From: Cupriavidus necator A5-1
GTDB lineage: Bacteria > Pseudomonadota > Gammaproteobacteria > Burkholderiales > Burkholderiaceae
DNA length: 64,000 nucleotides
Assembly (NCBI RefSeq): GCF_000744095.1
Contig: NZ_JQLI01000004.1
Location: 248,001 to 312,000 of the forward strand
Direction: 5' to 3'
Under the pieces are notes generated by a model. It was given only the letters and a program-made list of their open reading frames with translations, ran no database searches and was not told the origin of the DNA. The translations under genes and the position numbers were made by a program. This document shows positions 16,647-24,866 of the stretch, one piece after another. The first letter of the stretch is position 1. Each line of letters opens with the position of its first letter.

Positions 16647-18563
16647 CTAGGCTCTTTCCCGCAGCCACGCCACGATCCGCTCCGCCGCCTGCTCCGCGGT
16701 ATCGGCCGTAGTGTCGATGCGCAGCTCGGGCCGCTCGGGCGGCTCGTACGGCGAATCGATGCCGGTAAAGTTCTTCAGCTCGCCGCGCCGCGCCTTGCGA
16801 TACAGCCCCTTGGGGTCGCGCTGCTCAGCCACCGCCAGCGGCGTATCGATGAAGACTTCAACGAACTCCCCGTCGCCGACCAGCGCCCGGGCCATGTCGC
16901 GCTCCGAGCGGAAAGGCGAGATAAATGACACCAGCACGATCAGCCCCGCATCGAGCATCAGCCTTGCCACTTCCGCCACGCGCCGGATGTTCTCGACGCG
17001 GTCGGCCTCGGCAAAGCCCAGGTCCTTGTTCAGCCCATGGCGCACGTTGTCGCCGTCGAGCAGGTAGGTATGGTGACCCAGCGCATGCAGGCGCTTCTCC
17101 ACCAGGTTGGCGATGGTGGATTTGCCCGCGCCGGACAACCCGGTGAACCAGACGATGCGCGGCGACTGGTGCTTGAGTGCGGCGTGGGCGCGGCGGTCGA
17201 CGTCGATGGCCTGCCAGTGCACGTTCTGCGCCCGGCGCAGCGCAAAGTGCAGCATGCCGGCGCCGACCGTGTTGTTGCTGAGGCGGTCGATGAGGATAAA
17301 GCCGCCCAGCTCGCGGTTGCGCGCGTAGGGGTCGAAGGCCACCGGCTGGTCCAGGTGCAGGTTGCACACGCCGATCTCGTTCAGCTCCAGCGTGCGCGCC
17401 GCCAGGTGTTCGAGCGTGTTGACGTTGACCTTGTATTTGGGCTGCGCCACGGTCACGCCCACGGTGCGCGTGCCGAGTTTGAGCAGGTAAGGGCGCCCGG
17501 GCAGCATGGCGTCCTCGTTCATCCACACCAGCGTGGCCTCGAACTGGTCGGCCACCGCGGGCGGGTCTTCCGTGCACGCCAGCACGTCGCCGCGGCTGAT
17601 GTCGATCTCGTCCGCCAGCGTCAGCGTCACCGCCTGTCCGCGCACGGCGTGCGCGCATTCGCCATTGGCGCCGACGATGCCGGCCACGCGGCTTTCCCGG
17701 CCGGAGGGCAGCGCGCGCACACGGTCGCCGCGTCGGATCTCGCCCGCGCTGACGGTGCCGGCAAAGCCGCGGAAGTCCAGGTTGGGCCGGTTGACCCACT
17801 GCACCGGCAGCCGGAACGCTTCGTCCTTAACGGGCGCACTGTCGATCGGCACGGTCTCCAGGTGTTGCATCAGCGTCGGGCCCTGGTACCACGGCGTATT
17901 CGCGCTGGGCTCGGTGATGTTGTCACCGCGCAGCGCCGACATCGGGATGCAGACGATATCGGTCAGGCCGATCTGCCGGGAAAAGTCGCGATACTCGTTT
18001 TCGATGCGTGTATGGACCTCGCGCGAGTAGTCCACCATGTCCAGCTTGTTGACCGCCAGCACCACGCGCCGGATCCCTAGCGTCGCCACCAGGTAGCTGT
18101 GCCGGCGCGTCTGCGTCTGCACGCCGCGGCGCGCATCCACGAGCAGGATGGCCAGGTCGGCGGTGGACGCGCCGGTGACCATGTTGCGGGTGTACTGCTC
18201 ATGCCCCGGCGTGTCGGCCACGATGAACTTGCGCTTGTCGGTGGCGAAGAAGCGGTACGCGACGTCGATGGTGATGCCCTGTTCGCGCTCGGCGGCCAGG
18301 CCATCCACCAGCAGCGCGAAGTCGAGATTGTCGCCCTGCGTGCCCATCTTCTTCGAGTCGGCCTCGAGCTGGGCGAGCTGGTCCTCGAACAGCATCTTCG
18401 ACTCATACAGCAGCCGGCCGATCAGCGTGCTCTTGCCGTCGTCGACGCTGCCGCAGGTGATGAAGCGCAGCAGGCTCTTGCCTTGCTGGGCACACAGGTA
18501 CTGCGCGATGTCGTGCTGCGCGCCTTGCGCCATGGCTGGCGCGGTGTCGATCAGGGTTTCCAT
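16647..18563 (-). CDS. cysNC: sulfate adenylyltransferase large subunit / APS kinase fusion
   Basis: A 638-residue CysN-CysC (NodQ-type) fusion. The GTPase half has FITCGSVDDGKSTLIGRLL, DTPGHEQYTRNM and NKLD. From about residue 466 a complete APS kinase follows, with GLSGAGKST, the LLDGDNVRHGLNKDLGF segment and FISPFRSERD. With CysD it makes APS from ATP and sulfate, then phosphorylates it to PAPS, the sulfuryl donor. Its ATG overlaps the cysD stop by one base. It is driven by a regulon operator and is divergent from a sulfotransferase operon, so it looks dedicated to sulfation rather than cysteine synthesis. Confidence 0.94.
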   Translation of the reverse strand: METLIDTAPAMAQGAQHDIAQYLCAQQGKSLLRFITCGSVDDGKSTLIGRLLYESKMLFEDQLAQLEADSKKMGTQGDNLDFALLVDGLAAEREQGITIDVAYRFFATDKRKFIVADTPGHEQYTRNMVTGASTADLAILLVDARRGVQTQTRRHSYLVATLGIRRVVLAVNKLDMVDYSREVHTRIENEYRDFSRQIGLTDIVCIPMSALRGDNITEPSANTPWYQGPTLMQHLETVPIDSAPVKDEAFRLPVQWVNRPNLDFRGFAGTVSAGEIRRGDRVRALPSGRESRVAGIVGANGECAHAVRGQAVTLTLADEIDISRGDVLACTEDPPAVADQFEATLVWMNEDAMLPGRPYLLKLGTRTVGVTVAQPKYKVNVNTLEHLAARTLELNEIGVCNLHLDQPVAFDPYARNRELGGFILIDRLSNNTVGAGMLHFALRRAQNVHWQAIDVDRRAHAALKHQSPRIVWFTGLSGAGKSTIANLVEKRLHALGHHTYLLDGDNVRHGLNKDLGFAEADRVENIRRVAEVARLMLDAGLIVLVSFISPFRSERDMARALVGDGEFVEVFIDTPLAVAEQRDPKGLYRKARRGELKNFTGIDSPYEPPERPELRIDTTADTAEQAAERIVAWLRERA

Positions 18564-19459
18564 CAGAAGTATCCCTCCTGCTTCTTCTTCTCCATCGAAC
18601 CGGCCGAGTCGCTGTCGATCAGCCGTCCCTGGCGCTCTGACGTGGTCGCCAGCAGCATTTCCTGGATGATGCCGCCGAGCGTGTCGGCCTCGCTCTCGAT
18701 CGCGCCAGTGAGCGGATAGCAGCCCAGCGTGCGGAAGCGCACGTTGCGCATCCGCGGCGTTTCGCCCGGGCGCAGTGGCAGGCGTTCGTCGTCGACCATG
18801 ATCAGCGTGCCGTCGCGCTCTACCACGGGGCGTTCCCTGGCGTAGTAGAGCGGCACGATGGGGATGTCGTTGAGGTAGATGTATTGCCAGATGTCCAGTT
18901 CGGTCCAGTTGGACAGCGGGAACACGCGCAGGCTTTCGCCCTTGCGCTTGCGGGTGTTGTACTGGCGCCAGAGTTCGGGGCGTTGCATCTTCGGGTCCCA
19001 GCGGTGCTGCGCGGTGCGGACGGAGAACACGCGCTCCTTGGCGCGCGACTTCTCCTCGTCGCGGCGCGCGCCGCCGAAGGCGGCGTCAAAGCCATAGTGG
19101 TCCAGCGCCTGCTTCAGGCCCTGGGTCTTCCACACGTCGGTGTGGACGGCCGAGCCGTGCTCGTGCGGGCTGATCTTGCGTTCCAGCCCTTCGGGATTGA
19201 TATGCACGCGCAGGTCCAGGCCGAGCCGGTCGATGGTCTGGTCGCGGAACGCGATCATCTCGCGGAACTTCCACGTGGTATCGACGTGCAGCAGCGGGAA
19301 CGGCGGCGGTGCGGGGTAGAAGGCCTTCATCGCAAGGTGCAGCATCACGGAGCTGTCCTTGCCGATGGAATAGAGCATGACGGGGTTTTCGCATTCCGCC
19401 ACCACCTCCCGCATGATGTGGATGCTCTCCGCCTCCAGTTGCTCCAGGTGGGTCAACAT
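18563..19459 (-). CDS. cysD: sulfate adenylyltransferase small subunit
   Basis: This 298-residue CysD is the catalytic ATP sulfurylase subunit, with the PP-loop YSIGKDSSVMLHLA and conserved HVDTTWKFREMI, FGGARRDEEKSRAKER and FPLSNWTELDIWQYI. The start at 19459 follows AGAGGAGATCCCG; the longer open frame to 19792 runs across two operators and the divergent promoter. First gene of the cysD-cysNC unit. No cysH, cysI or cysJ is adjacent, which again argues for PAPS supply rather than assimilatory reduction. Confidence 0.95.
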   Translation of the reverse strand: MLTHLEQLEAESIHIMREVVAECENPVMLYSIGKDSSVMLHLAMKAFYPAPPPFPLLHVDTTWKFREMIAFRDQTIDRLGLDLRVHINPEGLERKISPHEHGSAVHTDVWKTQGLKQALDHYGFDAAFGGARRDEEKSRAKERVFSVRTAQHRWDPKMQRPELWRQYNTRKRKGESLRVFPLSNWTELDIWQYIYLNDIPIVPLYYARERPVVERDGTLIMVDDERLPLRPGETPRMRNVRFRTLGCYPLTGAIESEADTLGGIIQEMLLATTSERQGRLIDSDSAGSMEKKKQEGYF

Positions 19460-19523
19460 CGGGATCTCCTCTTGGTTTTGCCGGCCCCGTTCAGGGGATC
19501 TCGCAGGGGCCTGGCATGGACAC

Positions 19524-19568
19524 AAGGTAGCGAGCCGGGGCCTTGCGCCACTTCGTCCGGGCGGACTA
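19524..19568 (-). promoter_or_regulatory. regulon operator and -10 for cysD-cysNC
   Basis: Reverse-strand TAGTCCGCCCGGACGAA (19552-19568) matches the consensus at every fixed position except the last base. TACCTT at 19524-19529 starts 31.5 bp from the dyad centre. Confidence 0.75.
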
Positions 19569-19597
19569 AGAAATGGCGGGCCGCTGCCTGCATTTCC

Positions 19598-19642
19598 TAG
19601 TCCGCTCGGACGAGGAGGCGCTTGCCCTGCACTAGGTATCGT
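19598..19642 (+). promoter_or_regulatory. regulon operator and -10 for sulfotransferase operon
   Basis: TAGTCCGCTCGGACGAG (19598-19614) is followed by TATCGT (19637-19642), 31.5 bp from the dyad centre. It lies 46 bp from the cysD operator, so each divergent unit has its own site. Confidence 0.75.
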
Positions 19643-19673
19643 TGCTTCGCCGACGAACCACGGGAGCAGGCAG

Positions 19674-20780
19674 ATGGCGACCTCCGCCGAAGAACAATTG
19701 CTGAGCGGCCAGACCTGGGCCGAGTTTTGCGAAGTGCTCAAGCGCAGCGGGCAGCAGATCCTGCGCCCGGAGGCACCGTCGGACGCGCTCACGCGCGCCG
19801 AGGGCTTCCGCTACCTGAGCCGCTTGCTGCGCATCGCGCTGGAGATGCACTTGGAATTTGCCGATCCGGCGTTTCCCGGCTTCTTTTCTCCGTCGCACGA
19901 AACCGCCAAGATCGGCGCGGACAATCCGGACAACCTGTATCGCTACGCGCGCCTGGACGGCAATGCTGCATACCGCATCCGCGGCCGGCGCGGGACGGTG
20001 GCGTATCTGAGCTTCGGCACGCAGAAGGGCGGTTACGAAACAGACGGGCGCATGGTCCAGACTGGCTTTATCGACAGCAATAAGCTGGTTGTGGACCCGG
20101 ACGGCAGCTTCGAGATCATCCTCAGCGCACGCCAGCACGACGGCAACTGGGTGCGCATGGAATCGGCCACCAATGCGCTGGTGGTGCGGCAGACGTTCCT
20201 CGATCGCAAGGCTGAGACGCCCGCCGAACTGCACATCGAGCGCCTCGACGGCAGCAAGAAGCCGCCCGCGCTTGCCGCTGAGAGCCTGCATGGCGGCCTG
20301 CTGCGCGCCGCGGGATTTGTCGAAAGTACCGCACGCATCTTCGCCGACTGGGCCCAGGGCTACGGCGGCCATGTCAACGCACTGCCGCCCGCGGACCAGG
20401 CCGCCTGCCAGGCGGCTGGCGGCGATCCCAACATCTTCTACTACCACTCCTGCTGGCAGCTGGCGGACGACGAGGCGCTGGTGGTCGAGGTCGACCAGGT
20501 GCCGGCGTGCGAGTTCTGGAACTTCCAGATCAACAACTACTGGATGGAGTCGCTCGACTACCGCTACCACGACATCTGCCTGAACAAGCACAGCGCCCGG
20601 CTCGATGCCCGCGGTGGCGTCACCGTCATCCTCAGCGCGCGCGATCCGGGCCTGCCCAACTGGCTGGAAACCGCCGGCCACGGCAACGGCACCATGTGCT
20701 GGCGCTGGGTCGGGGCGGCGCAGCCGGTGCATCCGCGCACGCGCGTGGTCAAGCTTGAATCGCTCAGGGAGAACACATGA
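19674..20780 (+). CDS. DUF1214 domain protein
   Basis: A 368-residue cytoplasmic-type protein (no signal peptide). The N-terminal part is helical; the C-terminal part (about 230-368) has FWNFQINNYWMESLDYRYHDICLNKH and ends with a DPGLPNWLETAGHGNGTMCWRW stretch split by short loops, as in DUF1214 proteins. No enzymatic function is established for the family. The start follows CGGGAGCAGGCAG. Its stop overlaps the sulfotransferase start (ATGA), so the two are translationally coupled and may act on the same molecule. Confidence 0.75.
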   Translation: MATSAEEQLLSGQTWAEFCEVLKRSGQQILRPEAPSDALTRAEGFRYLSRLLRIALEMHLEFADPAFPGFFSPSHETAKIGADNPDNLYRYARLDGNAAYRIRGRRGTVAYLSFGTQKGGYETDGRMVQTGFIDSNKLVVDPDGSFEIILSARQHDGNWVRMESATNALVVRQTFLDRKAETPAELHIERLDGSKKPPALAAESLHGGLLRAAGFVESTARIFADWAQGYGGHVNALPPADQAACQAAGGDPNIFYYHSCWQLADDEALVVEVDQVPACEFWNFQINNYWMESLDYRYHDICLNKHSARLDARGGVTVILSARDPGLPNWLETAGHGNGTMCWRWVGAAQPVHPRTRVVKLESLRENT

Positions 20781-21970
20781 ACACGATTGCATCCGACGAC
20801 ACCGCAGTACTCGCCGTGGAGCGCCTGCTCGCGCAAGCCAGCGAGCAGGCCGGCGGGCTGACTGACTTTGGTCCAGGCAACTACCGCGAGGCGCTGGACG
20901 TGTTGTCCGATTCGCTCGCACGCGAAGCCGGCCTGTCGCCGCAGGGCGCGCAACTATTGCAAGTCAAGCTGCAGGCGCAACTGGTGAACCGGCTGGTGAT
21001 CCAGGACTACTGCCGGCGCCATCCGGAGATCCTGCAAGAGCGCGTGGACGACCCGCTGGTGATCGTCGGCCTGCCGCGCACCGGCACCACGCTGCTGCAG
21101 CGCATGCTGGCCACGGACGCGCGCTTTCATTCGGCGGCATGGTGGGAAACCCGCTACCCGGCGCCGTTGCCCGGCGAGGACGTGCGCGACGCCGGCAGGC
21201 GCATCGCGCTGGCGCGCGAGGAAGTCGCGCAGATGATCCGGTTCATCCCGGACATCCTCGCCATCCATCCGCTCGATGCGATGGCGGCCGACGAGGAATT
21301 CATGCTGATGGAGCATTCCTTCCTGTGCGCGATGGATTCCTATGCCAACGTGCCCGGCTACACCGACTGGCTGGCGTGCCAGGACCGCACCGAGGTCTAT
21401 GCCTACCTGAAGACCATGCTGCAGTTCCTGCAGTGGCAGAAGCGCCAGCGCGGCGAGGCGCCGGCGCGGCGGTGGGTGCTGAAGACGCCGCAGCATCTGC
21501 ACACGCTGGAGATCCTGTTCCGGGTCTTCCCGGGCGCGCAGGTCGTGCTGACCCATCGCGATCCGGCGCAGACGATTCCGTCGATGGCGAGCATGGCGCA
21601 TACCTTGTGGAAGATGTATGCCGATGCGCCGGATGCCGCCACCGTGGGCCGGCAATGGAGCGAGCAGATGCGGCGCGCCACCAAACACGCCATGGCAGTG
21701 CGCGACACCGTGCCGGCCGATCGCTTCCTCGACGTGCGTTTCGAGGACACGGTGAGAGACCCCTTCGGCGTGGCGCAGGCGGTCTACCGCTTTGCCGGCA
21801 TGCCGCTGACCGAGGCCGCGCGCGCCGGCATGTGGGCATGGATGGAGAGCAACCCGCGCAGCCAGCGCGCGGCGCACGCCTATACGCTGGAGCAGTTCGG
21901 CCTGAGCCAGGCGCAGCTCGAACGCGACTTTGCCGGCTATCGTGAGCGGCACATCCTGAACCGGAACTAG
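20777..21970 (+). CDS. PAPS-dependent sulfotransferase
   Basis: A 397-residue sulfotransferase-family protein. The 5'-phosphosulfate loop is GLPRTGTT at residues 98-105, and the 3'-phosphate-binding segment is VVLTHRDPAQTIPSMASM. WVLKTPQHLHTLEILFRVFPGA lies between, and a conserved RFEDTVRDP follows. It would transfer a sulfuryl group from PAPS to a hydroxyl, leaving PAP. The acceptor cannot be read, but induction with steroid genes suggests a steroid hydroxyl or a related metabolite. Overlaps the DUF1214 stop by 4 bp; next gene is an SDR 27 bp on. Confidence 0.88.
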   Translation: MNTIASDDTAVLAVERLLAQASEQAGGLTDFGPGNYREALDVLSDSLAREAGLSPQGAQLLQVKLQAQLVNRLVIQDYCRRHPEILQERVDDPLVIVGLPRTGTTLLQRMLATDARFHSAAWWETRYPAPLPGEDVRDAGRRIALAREEVAQMIRFIPDILAIHPLDAMAADEEFMLMEHSFLCAMDSYANVPGYTDWLACQDRTEVYAYLKTMLQFLQWQKRQRGEAPARRWVLKTPQHLHTLEILFRVFPGAQVVLTHRDPAQTIPSMASMAHTLWKMYADAPDAATVGRQWSEQMRRATKHAMAVRDTVPADRFLDVRFEDTVRDPFGVAQAVYRFAGMPLTEAARAGMWAWMESNPRSQRAAHAYTLEQFGLSQAQLERDFAGYRERHILNRN

Positions 21971-21997
21971 AACCTGGAACATCGAGGAGACAACATC

Positions 21998-22789
21998 ATG
22001 CTGCTGAAAGACAAGATCGTCATCGTATCCGGCATCGGCCCCGGCCTGGGGATCAAGCTCGCGGTGGAGGCCGCGCGCGAAGGCGCACGCGGCGTTGCCA
22101 TCGCCGCGCGCACCGCGGCCAAACTGGACGAAGCCCAGGCCCGCATCGACGAACTGGGCGCCGACTGCGAAGTGCTCAAGGTAGTGACCGACATCACTGA
22201 CCGCGCCCAGTGCCGGCACCTGGCCAGCGAAACCATGCGCCGCTTCGGCTGTATCGACGCGCTGGTCAACAGCGCCTTCCAGCACGGCAATTTCCCCGAG
22301 CCGGTGGAAGCCGCCGACCTGGATGTCTGGCGCCAGGTGTTCGACACCAACGTCTTCGGCACCATGACGCTGACGCAGGAAGTGGCGGCGCTGATGAAGC
22401 CGCAGGGCGGCGGCGCCATCGTCATGATCAACACCCAGGCCACGCGCAAGCCGATGCCCGGCGAATCGGGCTACGCCGCGTCCAAGGGCGCGCTGGCGGT
22501 GGCGGTCAAGTACCTGGCGCGCGAGCTGGGGCCGCATGGCATCCGTGCCAACAGCATCTTCATGGGCTGGATGTGGGGCGCGCCGGTCCAGGGCTATGTG
22601 CGCCACGCCGCAGCCGGGCAGGGGGTCAGCGAGGACGCTATCATCGCTCCGGTGGCTTCCCAGATCGCGCTGGGCCGCATGCCGACCGACGATGACTGCG
22701 CGCGCGCGGCGCTGTTCCTGGTGTCGGACTACGCCCGGGCGATCACCGGGGCCTCGCTGGACGCCAACGGCGGCGACTTCATGCCCTGA
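21998..22789 (+). CDS. SDR-family protein lacking the usual catalytic serine
   Basis: A 263-residue SDR with cofactor loop SGIGPGLG and catalytic Tyr159 and Lys163 (YAASK). The position normally held by Ser reads INTQAT, so Asn or Thr replaces it, and the NNAG motif reads NSAFQ. Such SDRs can still be active or may bind without turnover. The start follows GAGGAGACAACATC. It sits between the sulfotransferase and the DHH phosphoesterase, in the sulfation operon; it could prepare the hydroxyl to be sulfated. Confidence 0.82.
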   Translation: MLLKDKIVIVSGIGPGLGIKLAVEAAREGARGVAIAARTAAKLDEAQARIDELGADCEVLKVVTDITDRAQCRHLASETMRRFGCIDALVNSAFQHGNFPEPVEAADLDVWRQVFDTNVFGTMTLTQEVAALMKPQGGGAIVMINTQATRKPMPGESGYAASKGALAVAVKYLARELGPHGIRANSIFMGWMWGAPVQGYVRHAAAGQGVSEDAIIAPVASQIALGRMPTDDDCARAALFLVSDYARAITGASLDANGGDFMP

Positions 22790-22804
22790 TCCTGAGCTAC
22801 TGCC

Positions 22805-23791
22805 ATGACCCGCTACTTTGCCTTCAACGGCGACGCCGACGGCCTGTGCGCGCTGCAGCAGCTGCGCCTCGCGCAGTCCGGCGACGCGACGCTGGTCACC
22901 GGCGTCAAGCGCGATATTCGGCTGCTCGAGCGTATCGACGCCGGCGCCGGCGATACCGTGACCGCGCTGGACATCTCGCTCGAGCAGAACCGCGATGGCC
23001 TGTTGCGGCTTCTCGCCGCCGGTGCGCTGGTTGAATACTTCGACCACCACCATGCCGGCGAGCTGCCCGTGCATGCCGGCCTGCGCGCGAATATCGACGA
23101 GGGCGCCGAGGTCTGCACCAGCATCCTGGTCGACCGGCACCTGGACGGGCGCCACCGGCGCTGGGCGATCACCGCTGCCTTCGGCGACAACCTGGCCGGC
23201 GTCGCCCGCGCGATGGCGGCACAGGTGGGGCTGGACACGCGCGAGACCGCGATGCTGGAACGGCTGGGCACCTGCCTGAACTACAACGCCTATGGCGAGT
23301 GCGTGGCGGACCTGCATTTCGATCCCGCCGAGCTGGCGCGGCATATGCTGCCGTTCGCCGACCCGCTGGATTTCGCGGCGCAATGCAAGGCCTTCGCGAT
23401 GCTGTGCGATGGCTACGAGGACGACATGGCGCAGGCGCGCCAGCTGTCTCCCGCCCACGAAGTGCCAGGCGCCGCGCTGCTGGTGCTGCCCGACGCGCCG
23501 TGGGCGCGGCGCGCGATCGGCGTGCTGGCCAACGAGCTGGTGCGCGGACACCCCGGCGACGCCATCGGGCTGCTGTCGCCAAAGTCCGGCGGCGGCTTTG
23601 CCGTCAGCGTGCGGGTGCCAGCGCACAGCGCCACCGGCGCGGCCGACTTCTGCCGCGGCTTCGAGACCGGCGGTGGCCGGCACCTGGCCGGTGGCATCAA
23701 CCACCTGCCCGATGCCGAGGTCGATCGCTTCACCCGCAGCTTTGCCGACTGCTTCGGCGGGCGGGTCAGCCCGGCGCGACAAACTCAATAA
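22805..23791 (+). CDS. DHH-family phosphoesterase (candidate PAP phosphatase)
   Basis: A 328-residue DHH/DHHA1 protein. Motif I is FNGDADG with Asp10 and Asp12, Asp56 is in ALDISLE, the DHH triad is Asp80-His81-His82 (FDHHH), and motif IV is FGDN near 127. The DHHA1 signature GGGRHLAGG is at 289-297. NrnA-type members hydrolyse PAP and short oligonucleotides. Fourth gene of the sulfotransferase operon, so removal of PAP, the inhibitory by-product of sulfotransfer, is an attractive role (inference). The 3' end overlaps the convergent RibBA-like gene by 26 bp. Confidence 0.85.
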   Translation: MTRYFAFNGDADGLCALQQLRLAQSGDATLVTGVKRDIRLLERIDAGAGDTVTALDISLEQNRDGLLRLLAAGALVEYFDHHHAGELPVHAGLRANIDEGAEVCTSILVDRHLDGRHRRWAITAAFGDNLAGVARAMAAQVGLDTRETAMLERLGTCLNYNAYGECVADLHFDPAELARHMLPFADPLDFAAQCKAFAMLCDGYEDDMAQARQLSPAHEVPGAALLVLPDAPWARRAIGVLANELVRGHPGDAIGLLSPKSGGGFAVSVRVPAHSATGAADFCRGFETGGGRHLAGGINHLPDAEVDRFTRSFADCFGGRVSPARQTQ

Positions 23792-24866
23792 CCTCCAGGT
23801 CGAATCCGGTGACGGCGCGATACGGCACCGGATGGCTGAGCAGGCGCAGCTTGTGCGCGCAGACATCGCGCAGGATCTGCGCCCCCACCCCCAGCGCGCG
23901 TTGCGCAAAGGCCGGCGCCGGCGCAGCGGAGGCCGGCGCCGCCAGCCGTTCCAGCCGCTGCTGCGGCGATTCGCGCTCATCCAGCAGCACCAGCACGCCG
24001 CAGCCTTCGGCGCCGATGCGGGCGAGCGAGCGTTCCAGGTTCCAGGCGGGCTGGTCCGGCGTGCCGAACGCCAGCACGTCGCGCTGCATCTCCACGGCTT
24101 GCACGCGCGTCAGCACGGGTTTGTGCGGATCGGGCTTGCCCATGACCAGCGCCAGATGCAGCGCATCGACCGGCGCGTCGTGGTAGGCGTGCACGGTGAA
24201 GCGCCCGAAGCGCGTGTCGAGTTCGGTCGAGTGGGTGCGGCGCAGCGCGCCTTCGGTCAGCAGCCGGTGGTGGATCAGCGCGCTGACCGAAACCGCCGGT
24301 AGCCCGTGGCGCTGTGCAAAAGCGAGCAGGGCGGGGCCGCGCAGCAGTTCGCCATCGTCATCGAGCAGCATCGCGTAGGCGCCGGCTGCGACGCGTCCGG
24401 CAAGCCGCGGCAGGTCGGAGCAGGCCTCGGCAAAGCCGGCGCGGCGCAGCACGCCGTCGGCCTGCGCCACTAGCGGGAAGATGTGGCCGGGCTGGACCAG
24501 GTCTGCCGGCTGCGCTCGCGCTGCCGCCGCCACGCGCAGCGTCAGCGCGCGGTCCGCGGCGGAAATGCCGGTGCTGACGCCCGTGGCCGCCTCGATCGAC
24601 ACGGTGTAGCGCTCGCGCTGGCGCTGGTTGGCTGCCATCGGCGGCAGCTGCAGCCGATGGCGGCGCGCCTCGGTGATCGCCATGCAGACCAGGCCGCGCG
24701 CCTCGGCGGCCATGAAGTTGACGTCGGCCTCGGTGGCGCGCTCGGCGGCAACCAGTACGCAGCCCGTGGCCTCGTCCGTCTCGTCTTCGATCACTACCAC
24801 ACACTGGCCCGCGGCCAGCGCCGCGAGCACGTCGGCCATCGGCGGCAGGGCGGTAGCGGCGCTCAT
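23766..24866 (-). CDS. ribB: RibBA-like 3,4-dihydroxybutanone-phosphate synthase
   Basis: A 366-residue fusion. Residues 1-200 are a DHBP synthase (riboflavin pathway) with VVVIEDETDE at the acidic metal site, FMAAEARGLVC, and HIFPL. The C-terminal half resembles GTP cyclohydrolase II but lacks the three zinc cysteines: the expected SECLTGDVF-CDCG region reads AVEMQRDVLAFGTPDQ. So only the RibB activity is expected, as in RibBX-type proteins. Its ATG overlaps the esterase stop (ATGA). Placed in a steroid-regulon operon it may raise flavin supply for the many flavoenzymes here. Confidence 0.85.
   Translation of the reverse strand: MSAATALPPMADVLAALAAGQCVVVIEDETDEATGCVLVAAERATEADVNFMAAEARGLVCMAITEARRHRLQLPPMAANQRQRERYTVSIEAATGVSTGISAADRALTLRVAAAARAQPADLVQPGHIFPLVAQADGVLRRAGFAEACSDLPRLAGRVAAGAYAMLLDDDGELLRGPALLAFAQRHGLPAVSVSALIHHRLLTEGALRRTHSTELDTRFGRFTVHAYHDAPVDALHLALVMGKPDPHKPVLTRVQAVEMQRDVLAFGTPDQPAWNLERSLARIGAEGCGVLVLLDERESPQQRLERLAAPASAAPAPAFAQRALGVGAQILRDVCAHKLRLLSHPVPYRAVTGFDLEVIEFVAPG

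Noticed and set aside
15301..16668. Longer start for LuxR copy 1 at 16668
   Set aside because: The extra 76 codons run through the REP-like hairpin at 16519-16550 and have no counterpart in the other two LuxR proteins.
16647..19459. cysD-cysNC as ordinary cysteine biosynthesis
   Set aside because: No cysH, cysI, cysJ or sulfate transporter is adjacent, a kinase is fused, and a steroid-regulon operator and a divergent sulfotransferase operon flank it. It remains possible until the rest of the genome is checked.
20954..23980. A 1008-codon open frame on the reverse strand
   Set aside because: It lies antisense to sulfotransferase, SDR and DHH genes whose motifs are intact. High G+C leaves the opposite frame open; the translation is low-complexity and His/Arg/Gln-rich with no domain.
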